Of a stretch of DNA of 64,000 bases, positions 1 through 9,100 are shown piece by piece. The notes under the pieces were generated by a model, which worked only from the letters and a program-made list of their open reading frames with translations, did no database searches and was not told the origin of the DNA. Where the stretch lies: positions 62,001-126,000 of IMG/VR virus record IMGVR_UViG_3300028558_000018; one strand, written 5' to 3'. Position numbers and translations under genes: made by a program. Each line of letters begins with the position of its first letter. The stretch's first letter is position 1. The DNA comes from a virus.

Positions 1-874
1 GATAATTCATAATGAAATTAGTTGTTGATGGGGGTGAATCTGGTAATAGCTCGCCATCTTTATTGAACTGTCCATCAATAGCGCGGGTAAATGAGTCTTT
101 AATCGAATATCTAGTGCTTGCCGTCGCCACCCCATTAGTATTTCTAGCATTATTCGCTAAAGTCACAACTGCCGAAAGATTAGCGGGATTATTTAAGTCC
201 ACGAAATTAAGTTTTCTGTTTTCCCAGTAAAACCCAAGGGCCAAATCATTGCACCACGCGGATAAAACCTCTCTGAGCCTTCCACAATAAGATTGATAAT
301 AATTTTGGGCGGCTTTATCCAAAGTAACCGTGCCCCCCAAAATATTTTGCCCGCGCATCTTTTCTAATAATTGCGGGAAAGAATACACAACATCGGGGAC
401 TTTTAACGGATCATAATAACTCAATAAAGCACTAGAGTCGAACAATTGAGACGTAGAATTTGTTAATGCACTATTAATAATACTCTCGAAGCCAATAACG
501 ATAGTATTTTCATATGCTTTTTCATTATCGACTCCACGACTTTTTAATTTTATAATTTGCTTATCCAAATAAACAATTGACTCATCTACATAATCAATTT
601 GTAAAAATTTCCCCTTTGGTGACTCTTCTATAATATACTCCATAGGATACATATAGAGGGTAATTTTTGTCCCAATATCTATTTGAACGGGAGTTCCTAT
701 CGTATAAAGCGAATCCGGACTGATATTAAAAATCCCCGTTTCGTTTGTAACGGTGACACGAAGAGTCGAAGGCTGTTCACCATAATTCGCGTCATATTGA
801 ACAGAGTAAATATACCCGCCAAAGGCTTGATTAATACCGTCAATTTTTACATTATCTAGTTGTTTAATAGCCAT
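1..874 (-). CDS. Tail-tip/hub-like structural protein (3' end outside window)
   Basis: An open frame runs leftward from an ATG at 874 to the window edge without a stop (about 290 codons seen). The product starts MAIKQLDNVKIDG and is rich in beta-strand-like stretches, with no membrane segment or catalytic motif that I can recognise. It follows the large tail protein at 880-2901 by 5 bases and sits at the distal end of the tail cluster, after the tape measure. In siphoviruses this is the place of distal-tail and hub proteins. The role is inferred from position only; the coding call is firm. Confidence 0.8.
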   Translation of the reverse strand, partial: MAIKQLDNVKIDGINQAFGGYIYSVQYDANYGEQPSTLRVTVTNETGIFNISPDSLYTIGTPVQIDIGTKITLYMYPMEYIIEESPKGKFLQIDYVDESIVYLDKQIIKLKSRGVDNEKAYENTIVIGFESIINSALTNSTSQLFDSSALLSYYDPLKVPDVVYSFPQLLEKMRGQNILGGTVTLDKAAQNYYQSYCGRLREVLSAWCNDLALGFYWENRKLNFVDLNNPANLSAVVTLANNARNTNGVATASTRYSIKDSFTRAIDGQFNKDGELLPDSPPSTTNFIMNY

Positions 875-879
875 GTTAT

Positions 880-2901
880 TTAGCCCCAGTAAAGGGTTGA
901 AGAATCATCGTCGTCATTAATTGATAATAAGTTCCCGTTATAAATAGCTATTCCACTAATTAAATCCACTTTACTATGCTCGATAAATAAGCTAGGATCA
1001 ATTCTCGCTCCATTTAAATAATAGCTGCTTGATTCGCGATAGAACTTCGTCCCTGAATATCTATCATATCGGCCCGTTTGTTGAATTTCTCCAGTATATA
1101 ACAATGAGGAATAAATAGTCCCGCTAATTCCTGATATTTGAGGTGAAAAATTCATCGCCCCAGAAACATCAATAGTATAATCTATCCCACTTACCATTCT
1201 TAGACCATTCAAATAAAGATGATATTGCCCCCACGAAAGCTGACCCGAATAAAGATACCCAGAACCAGTTTTATAAAAAATATAGCGATTTTGCTGTTGT
1301 GAATGATCATAATATTCTGCATCAGAACCGCTAACAAATCTATTTGAATAAAAATATTGATTTCCAGAGGTGTAATAGTCTGCAATTGGAGTAACGGTCA
1401 AATTATAATATTGCCCAGAAATAGAATATCCACTTTCAAGTTGCAAAACCCCATTGTTCCACAAATTCAAATTCCCAGATTGATAAATTCCATTTGAGGC
1501 AAATTCTCCCTGTATTTGATCGTAATAGGCTTGTTTTCCAAGGTAGCCTACAATATCTGTCCCAGTAATACTAATAATCTCTTGAAGATCGCCAGTGTTT
1601 CTCTCCCATAGATAACTAATATAATCCATTCCAAACCCATTTTCGTAGCCAGTATTAACAATATAACCCGTATAAGCGTCGGATATTTTATAATATCCAG
1701 TAACTTGATTCCCCAGTGGAATAGTTTGATACCCAGAAGTTAAATAGCCGGTATTTTGAACGATATTAAAAACGGGATAAAGAGAACAGTTGGAGCCATA
1801 ACTGAGGAATGACCCTTCGATAGTTATCAAACTAGCATCAACATAACCTGTATAAATAGAAAATATTCCGCCGCTATAAAGATAAATTTGGCCCGAATCT
1901 TGAATATAATAGGGATTATAATCTCCAGAACCAGTGACGCCAGAGCTTATCATCCGATAATAGCCAGAAGGAATCCCGGTTATTGGAGATACTATTCCAC
2001 CGCTATAATAATAATTTTGTCCCACGGTAGAAACATAAATCGGCTCTCCGTAATATCCGTTTATTAAATTTTGATAATCAGGATTACTAGAGCTATATCC
2101 GCTAAATGACTCTGTGTAAGAATTTATTCCTGTAGTCCCCGTGAAAATAGTTTGATATCCAGTGGTAATAGAGTTTGTTAATGTTCCGCTAATAGATGGG
2201 AATCCACTTGCAATAGAATATAGTCCAGAAAATAATTTGGTTAAACTATTTGTTGGCAAGCTGGTTTTGGTTACTATAAAAGTATCCATAGACCCAGAAA
2301 AGTTTAATGTAGGTAAATATGGACAGATATTTTTTCCCAAATTCCAAGAGTCAGAGGGCAATAGGTAGGATGAATTGATATAAAAATTCTCATTAATTAA
2401 CGCTTTTTGTGAAAAATCATAATAATTAAAACTAATATTATTTAGCCCCACTCCTACTGCGACGGCATTGTTTTGTCCATAAATAACATCTGAAGTTAAA
2501 ACGACTGGCGCGCCATTATTATATTCAAAATATAGTCTATTGGCATCATTCACTCCTATGTTAAATCCTGAATAATAACCCCCCGCCGTCCCAGTTAAGG
2601 AGCTAAAAATAACCCCGCCGCCCGTAGTTGGTTTGGAGTAAGTGAATAAAAAAGTTAAATTATTAGAAAAACCGCCATTTGGGATATTTTGAACTTGAAC
2701 AAATGATGACCCGTTGAAATTGCCGCTTCCATTGGCGCAAAGCCCCGTGTTTCCAACAACTAATCCCGAATAGGTGGAATTTCCATTAAGAACGGACGGT
2801 AAAAGGCTATTGACCTGACCTGTGAACGGATAAAAAACGGCAAAATTATTAGGATTCAGCCCTAAGTAATTATAGAAATAGTTGATGCCGGTGGAACTCA
2901 T
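880..2901 (-). CDS. Large tail protein with LamG-like N-terminus and YSGG/TG-type repeats
   Basis: 673 residues. Residues about 15-235 have the look of a LamG/concanavalin-like sandwich (FYPFTGQVNSLLP, then GNFNGSSFVQV, FTYSKPTTGGGVIFSS and a later GSMDTFIV), a fold often used in phage tails to bind sugars. The rest is a run of Tyr/Gly/Ser-rich units with recurring YxYSGGxxSxxTGxxxGYY and GYQTI elements. The C-terminus reads DLISGIAIYNGNLLSI and ends in an acidic DDDD stretch. It lies between two tail proteins and the hub-like gene. I infer a surface-exposed tail-tip or fibre-like component; the repeat pattern is seen directly. Confidence 0.75.
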   Translation of the reverse strand: MSSTGINYFYNYLGLNPNNFAVFYPFTGQVNSLLPSVLNGNSTYSGLVVGNTGLCANGSGNFNGSSFVQVQNIPNGGFSNNLTFLFTYSKPTTGGGVIFSSLTGTAGGYYSGFNIGVNDANRLYFEYNNGAPVVLTSDVIYGQNNAVAVGVGLNNISFNYYDFSQKALINENFYINSSYLLPSDSWNLGKNICPYLPTLNFSGSMDTFIVTKTSLPTNSLTKLFSGLYSIASGFPSISGTLTNSITTGYQTIFTGTTGINSYTESFSGYSSSNPDYQNLINGYYGEPIYVSTVGQNYYYSGGIVSPITGIPSGYYRMISSGVTGSGDYNPYYIQDSGQIYLYSGGIFSIYTGYVDASLITIEGSFLSYGSNCSLYPVFNIVQNTGYLTSGYQTIPLGNQVTGYYKISDAYTGYIVNTGYENGFGMDYISYLWERNTGDLQEIISITGTDIVGYLGKQAYYDQIQGEFASNGIYQSGNLNLWNNGVLQLESGYSISGQYYNLTVTPIADYYTSGNQYFYSNRFVSGSDAEYYDHSQQQNRYIFYKTGSGYLYSGQLSWGQYHLYLNGLRMVSGIDYTIDVSGAMNFSPQISGISGTIYSSLLYTGEIQQTGRYDRYSGTKFYRESSSYYLNGARIDPSLFIEHSKVDLISGIAIYNGNLLSINDDDDSSTLYWG

Positions 2902-2952
2902 TTTGTGCCTTTTACCAAGAAAAGATTAACCCAAAACGAGAGAAAAGTGAAC

Positions 2953-4563
2953 TTAGAGCACTAAAATTTGAGTATAATTGCCCGTATTACCCAAGGTGTC
3001 AGACGAATCATAAGACCACCTACAAGTAAAATTACCATTATTAGTATTTTCTAGTCCAATCTTATATTCTTCTAGAAATAAATTGTCAAATCCACTGGTG
3101 TAATCATAATAGACTTTATTAATGAATTGTTTTAAATAAGTTGTTTCATTTACCCCCGTAATATTTCTTTGGCCGACGAATGAACCTTGAATATTCATCG
3201 CACCACGACTTACATATCCTAAATCAGTTGTTTGATAACGCGGTGAACCCCCAGTTGCGTCAATAAGAGGCTCGGAAACAATTCTGCGCAAAGGAGGTGT
3301 AAAGGACAAATTATATTGGAGTTGTTCAAAACCAACGGATTGAGGTAATTCTTTATTATTAAATTGGAATGAGAAATTAATATTGCCGTTAAATTTATCA
3401 AATATAATATTTTCTGAATTTGGCACATAGTTTAAAATCGCAGAGGACGATCCACTAGCATATTCTAAATAACCAGAGTTAGCCAAAGAATAAAAACTTA
3501 GCCCCGAATAATATTGATTTACTTTATTCCATTTGTCTAACAAATCTCCGCGCCCAAAAATTTGGCCATTAATTCCTACAGAAATTGCATCATCACCGCT
3601 ATTAATATTCAAATTATACTCTAAGTTAACTTGGGGGTTGGGATTATCATCATAAGAAAAACTAAAATCAATTTTTTTGTTGAAAGAATCTTCGTTTATC
3701 GTTTTCGTTAATGGAGTTGGGTTGAAAGTAACGCCAGAATTTGTCACATACATTAACGAGTTGAATGGGTTAAAACCACTCATTCTGTCTCTCGCCAAAT
3801 TAAAATCATCCACATAGCCACCTATGATACTTCCCTTTATAGAAGCGTGATTAAACCCTATTTGATTTTGCTCGCTGTCAATTGAATAACGAAGAATACC
3901 ATAATCGCAAGGCTGATATTGATCTAATTTCCAATTTTCTATTATTGAAAAACTTCCATTAAATCTATCGGGAATTTCCGCCACGGAAATCAATGCGCCG
4001 CTATTTCTCCAATTTTGAATTAATACCGGAGATGTAAAGTTGCTAAACCCCGTTCTCCCAATTACGAAATTTTTCGCATTTTGAAATGCATTTGTGCCAG
4101 ACGTAGTATTAAAACCCCGCGCCGAAATAGTATGCGCCATATCGAGAGTTCCATTATTGGACTCTTTTAGCTCCCAAGTATCTTTTGGCTCAAGGACTCC
4201 ATAATAACCAGAGAAAAATCCCGATGGGTAACTTTTGAGAGTAATTCTATAGGGAAGAATATTTACATATCGGTCGCTGTCAAAAACGATACTTTGGATA
4301 ATAACATTTTGTAGGGATTCAATGACTGCGCCCGTTTCAATTAAATTAAGAGTTCCAAAATCCTGATTAAATCCACTTAGAACTTGTAATTGGCCGGATG
4401 TTAAATTATCAAACTGACAACCCGTGATTTGTCCGACTATTGACCAAGTTTGTTCCGCGCCCCAACGTTCGCCATAGGAGATATTGCCCTTTACTCTACC
4501 AATAAATGGAGTGGGAAACCCCGAAAAAGGATAAGCGTTATTATATCGGATTAAAGTGGACAT
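2953..4563 (-). CDS. Tail structural protein, paralogue of the 4565-6166 gene product
   Basis: 536 residues, no signal peptide or enzyme motif. Its layout resembles that of its 533-residue upstream neighbour: an N-terminal YGERW...IVGQITG segment against FGENF...TIEGFLDN, a central ESNNGTLDMAHTISARG segment against YNKNGQEFSYSHGVNVK followed by a helix with AQNLAV/AKNFV, and a C-terminal GQRNI element followed by an aromatic-rich strand. A one-base gap separates the two genes. Duplicated tail-tip proteins downstream of the tape measure fit baseplate or distal-tail roles; function is inferred. Confidence 0.7.
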   Translation of the reverse strand: MSTLIRYNNAYPFSGFPTPFIGRVKGNISYGERWGAEQTWSIVGQITGCQFDNLTSGQLQVLSGFNQDFGTLNLIETGAVIESLQNVIIQSIVFDSDRYVNILPYRITLKSYPSGFFSGYYGVLEPKDTWELKESNNGTLDMAHTISARGFNTTSGTNAFQNAKNFVIGRTGFSNFTSPVLIQNWRNSGALISVAEIPDRFNGSFSIIENWKLDQYQPCDYGILRYSIDSEQNQIGFNHASIKGSIIGGYVDDFNLARDRMSGFNPFNSLMYVTNSGVTFNPTPLTKTINEDSFNKKIDFSFSYDDNPNPQVNLEYNLNINSGDDAISVGINGQIFGRGDLLDKWNKVNQYYSGLSFYSLANSGYLEYASGSSSAILNYVPNSENIIFDKFNGNINFSFQFNNKELPQSVGFEQLQYNLSFTPPLRRIVSEPLIDATGGSPRYQTTDLGYVSRGAMNIQGSFVGQRNITGVNETTYLKQFINKVYYDYTSGFDNLFLEEYKIGLENTNNGNFTCRWSYDSSDTLGNTGNYTQILVL

Positions 4564-4564
4564 T

Positions 4565-6166
4565 TTACGCGGGGTAGATATTCGCTACCGACTGATAACC
4601 CCAAGATGCCTGAGCCGTGAAATTTTTACTAATAGGATTATAGCTATAATTAATATTTTCTAAAAATGGGTCTGTTCCGCTGGGAAGATTATTATTGAAA
4701 ATTGTTTGAGCCTGCGCTTTAAATCCTGATAAATTAGTATCGCGGAATCCTAATAAATTAATGTTAATATTACGCTGTCCCAATGTCACGTTTTGAGTAT
4801 TTTGAACAATTTCTTTGTATGAGAGAATATTGAATTTGTTAATCAATTGAACAGGATAACTATCTTCGATATTAATCTCTTGGAGTTTAATTAATGGATT
4901 ATTCGTCGCATAAACTGGATTGTCCGTGTAAGAATTGGAGTAAGAAAGCCGCCCCTGAAATTGGTCCCCATTAGTAGATTGCGACACCAGATTGATCCCA
5001 TAAAGAGTCGCATAAGGAATTTGGCCCGTATAAAAAGAATATGAGCGGGCATATATTCCCGTTTTAACAACTCCATAACCACTTTTTGCCCGAGGATAGC
5101 CTACATAAATAGGATTGCCAAAACCCTGAATATTTCCATTCTCAGTAATTGTAAAATATTGATTATTTTTAGTTATTTCATTAGTATAAGTCCAATTAAA
5201 TCCACTATTCTGTTCGGATTTATTAGTGTAGCTTATAGAGTAGCTACCCTTATTTTCGAAATGATTTAAATTCTTTGATAAACTCGTATAAGTAGAAAAT
5301 AATGGATAACTTATCCCACTATAATTATTATAAACTCCCGATGCGCGAGCAAAAGATGAGGTGATTAAATTATCCATCGTTTGCCATAATTGGTTGGCAA
5401 AAACCGGATTAACCGCCCCAGTAATTGATTGCACCGTTGCATTCTCCGTAATTGTCGCATTGCCCGCTTCGTCACGAGAAAAAGAATCAGTTAAAGTGTA
5501 AATTAATCCACTGTTATTCGTGGGACGGGTATAATTTTGAGAAAATGCACATTGATTAGTAATAGCATCATAAGTCTCGCTATAAATTGTGCGGCCTAGT
5601 GTGAGATTTTCCCCACTGGTTAAATATCCATAAGAACTATTGCCCGCCATTAATCCCACGGCTAGATTTTGTGCAAGTTGAATGGGGTTATTTCCCGCCG
5701 CGCCACGCCACATTTTAACATTTACTCCGTGAGAATAGCTAAATTCTTGGCCGTTTTTATTATAAGTAAAATTTTCGCTGAATGATTCAATAGAGGAATA
5801 ATCGAAAGAGGACAACCCCGAATAAGTTGAGCCTGTTAAATTAAACAAATTACCAGAATTATAACAAGTAATGTCTATAGAGTAATTTTTCGTTCTAACG
5901 TCATTAGAAACTGGAAAGCTAATGTTGAGAATTCTTCCCGTGCCAAATGTATAGCCATTGACAATAACGGGCTGATAATCATTATCGCCAGAGAAGAATT
6001 GATCAATTTGATTTTGGATATTAGCTACCCCGCTATCATTAGTGATATTATCAAGGAATCCTTCAATTGTAAACGATGCTTGATTTTGATAACGAAAGTT
6101 CTCCCCAAAGAATTTACTCGTTTGATTATAGCCTAATACGCGAACATTTTGAAAATTAAGTGACAT
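4565..6166 (-). CDS. Tail structural protein, first of a paralogous pair
   Basis: 533 residues, immediately downstream of the tape measure gene (its ATG overlaps that gene's stop region). The position after the tape measure is that of the distal tail protein in many siphoviruses. The N-terminus (FGENFRYQNQASFTIEGFLD) and the C-terminal LGQRNININLLGF element recur in weakened form in the next gene. It is mostly beta-type sequence with many Asn, Ser and Gly and has no catalytic motif. Tail assignment is strong from context, exact role unknown. Confidence 0.7.
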   Translation of the reverse strand: MSLNFQNVRVLGYNQTSKFFGENFRYQNQASFTIEGFLDNITNDSGVANIQNQIDQFFSGDNDYQPVIVNGYTFGTGRILNISFPVSNDVRTKNYSIDITCYNSGNLFNLTGSTYSGLSSFDYSSIESFSENFTYNKNGQEFSYSHGVNVKMWRGAAGNNPIQLAQNLAVGLMAGNSSYGYLTSGENLTLGRTIYSETYDAITNQCAFSQNYTRPTNNSGLIYTLTDSFSRDEAGNATITENATVQSITGAVNPVFANQLWQTMDNLITSSFARASGVYNNYSGISYPLFSTYTSLSKNLNHFENKGSYSISYTNKSEQNSGFNWTYTNEITKNNQYFTITENGNIQGFGNPIYVGYPRAKSGYGVVKTGIYARSYSFYTGQIPYATLYGINLVSQSTNGDQFQGRLSYSNSYTDNPVYATNNPLIKLQEINIEDSYPVQLINKFNILSYKEIVQNTQNVTLGQRNININLLGFRDTNLSGFKAQAQTIFNNNLPSGTDPFLENINYSYNPISKNFTAQASWGYQSVANIYPA

Positions 6167-9100
6167 TATGCGGCGGAGGGTTTAGCTATCCCGCCTTTGA
6201 GTTCGTCAATTTGCCCTTGAAGATTTTTATAATACGCACCAATGGAAGCGGTTATGAAAGATTTTAACTCTTCATTATTTTGCGCGCCGTTAACCGTCAC
6301 TTGGATTGCGGCTTGGATTTTTTGCGCAACGTCAAGAGTAATTCCATTTGTTGCTTTCTCAAGGAGGGCTTGGGATTTTTTCGTATCGTCGGAATCTTTA
6401 TCCTTTTCCTTCGGTTTCGTGGGATAAGTTTCGGGGAATCCGGCGCGAGTATTAGTTTTACTGTCGTAGGGGAGAAAACTTGGTGAATCTCCGACCCTAT
6501 CGGACATTTTACTAAAGTTCCGATGGGTTCTCCAGTCTTGATAAGCCGGATTAAGTTCTGGAGAATGGCCAACTAACGAACTAGAGTTTCCAAATCTTAC
6601 ATCATCATCAAGAGTGCTCACCCCTTTCCCATAAATCGTAACATTTCGCGGTGTATAATCCGGCGAATTAACTTTCTTCGCCGCAGTCTTTCTTGCCGCA
6701 GCAATTTGCTCTTGAACATTTTCTGCCGCCGAACCACTTCCCGCAATGGCAGTTCCCGCCGTAGATTGTTTTTTCCCAAATTCTTCCGTCGCCTTCGCGC
6801 TGGCTTCTTTCGCGGCATTCGCTACTTTCCCAGCGGTATCAATATCTTTATTTTTCTCCGCGTATTGTTTGTTTAATTCGTTAATTGCCGTGGTGTTATC
6901 CTCTAAACCCTTAACTAACTTTGAATTAGTAAATTGAGCGATTAGTAATTTTAAAGCGTCATCTCTTTTGTTAACATCTGGAGATAGCACCTGTAAAAAT
7001 GCATCGTTGTCTTTTAGATTATCCTTAACATCTTTAAAAATATCTTTCGCATTACCCCCTTTTAATAATCTATTAAAAATAGAAATTTCCCCCGTGGAAA
7101 CAGCCCCAGAATCAGCAGCCAAAGATTTTGCTTCGTTGTAATCTTTCCCAGAAACCTTTTGAAAGGCTCCTTTAAAAGAACTTTGTAGTTGAAGTTGATC
7201 GCCTTGAAGTCTCACGTATCCAGTATCAAATAAAGCGTCTTTATATTGTTGTTTTTTCCCAGCGGATTCCAATATTTTTTGCGCGTCCCCTCTTAATTTA
7301 TTAACTTCCCCTTGTTTAAGCAGGGCGTCATTTGACACGGCAAGTAAACCTTTGATATCTTCCAATCTACGCGCCGTAACCGCTGTATTAATAGCAACTT
7401 GCGCGGAATTATTATCACTAGAATATCCTTCATTAATTTTCTGTTGATCCGATTCTGATAACAAGCCGGGGACGGATAATTTCGCTTTACTTTTCGCCGC
7501 GTCAGGAATATTCCCCTGAATTTGTTGAGCCTGAGACAAAACGGAGGCAAATCTATCGTAAAGTTCTGGATTACGAGTTTTAATTCCGCTATCATCAAGA
7601 ATCTTCAATGCCCCATCATAATTTCTATCTCCACCGGGGCGGCGTTGACCATTTGGCCCCGTTGCACTCAATGCGTTGAAAATCTTTTGTTGTAATATCT
7701 CTAGAGTTCCAACGGATAGATTTTGGGTTCTAATTCCATTACCAGTTAATTCAGATTTGAATGTAGCTTTTAATTGATCTGCGGTTAATTGAGCTAATTT
7801 TTGTCTATCTTCAAATTCGAAAGACTTAGAAACTTTAGCTTGGATAGCGGGAGTTCTAACCGCCGCAATTTCTGGAAATAATTTGGCTAATTCAATCGCG
7901 CTTTGTGACTCGGTTAATCTAGCGCGAGCCGTTTGATTTTGCAATACCGCTTTTTGATTATTAGAAACATAGTCCCCGCGCCCCAATTGATATTCCCCAA
8001 TAGCACGAAAAGACGCGGCTTGCGAAGCGGCGACAAATGGAGAAGTATCTAATGATTTTCCTAAATTGCCTACGCCGCCGAAAGAACCAATTAAAGCCTG
8101 ACGACGAATGGCGGCTAAACGAGTGTTAATCTCAATATCGAGTAACTTGGTAGCTTCTTTTTGTTTAATCCCAAATTCGCCAATGGTTTTCTCATAATCA
8201 ATTAAATCTTGATACAATTGATTTTTAACCTTGCCAATATCCTCGCCCGCGATACCACCTTTAAAGTCTTTCGTATCGAGATTTAGAATTTTTTGAATTA
8301 ATTTATCTGGGTCGGTTTTACCAATTTCTTCTTTAAGCGCGTCAGAGGCACTTTGTTGTAAAACATTTGTAATTAATGACGCTATTTTCCCGCTCGCGTC
8401 CAATTTAATATCTTTTAAACCAGTTGTGGTTTGATCCCGTAAGGCTCTTTGTTGAATAATACCCTCCCCGCGAGCGATTGAAGAGTCAGTTAACCCATAG
8501 GAAAGCCCAGAGAGAACGGACTTCGCGGCGGAACTTCTTACATTATTTGTCGCAACATCACCCGTCAAAGTAATTTTTTGTTCGTTTAATCTAGTATCTA
8601 TTAATCTACGAAATTCTTTTTGAAAATTACTTAAAGCAACAAGATAAGCATTTAAATCTTTAGTGATTTCTTCGGCTTGTTTCCCTAATTTGGCTTCTCC
8701 TAAAGCAGAACTTAATACATTTAATCTCGCGTAATAATCAGTAATATCTTTAATTGGCACGCCAATAGCACGAATTGTCTCTTCTAATTTACTTTCGTTA
8801 ATTGTTTTCGACAGTTCATCAAATTTAGCTTGAAACTCTCCAATATTACTGCTGTTGATTTTCCCTGACTGCGCAACGTTTTTGCCGATAGTAACCAAAT
8901 CTTCGGTGCGATAGTTTCCGCCGAAACCCAATGATTTATTGTCTCTTTGTGCCAAAGCCCCCGCGCTGGATACTCCAATGGCTTTTTCAGCCAAAATTTC
9001 GCGACTCTTTTTAGCAAATTCAGATAATTTATCACCTAATTTATTGATATCGTCACCAGCACTTAATATATCTTGTTTTAATCTATTATCAGTAATTTCA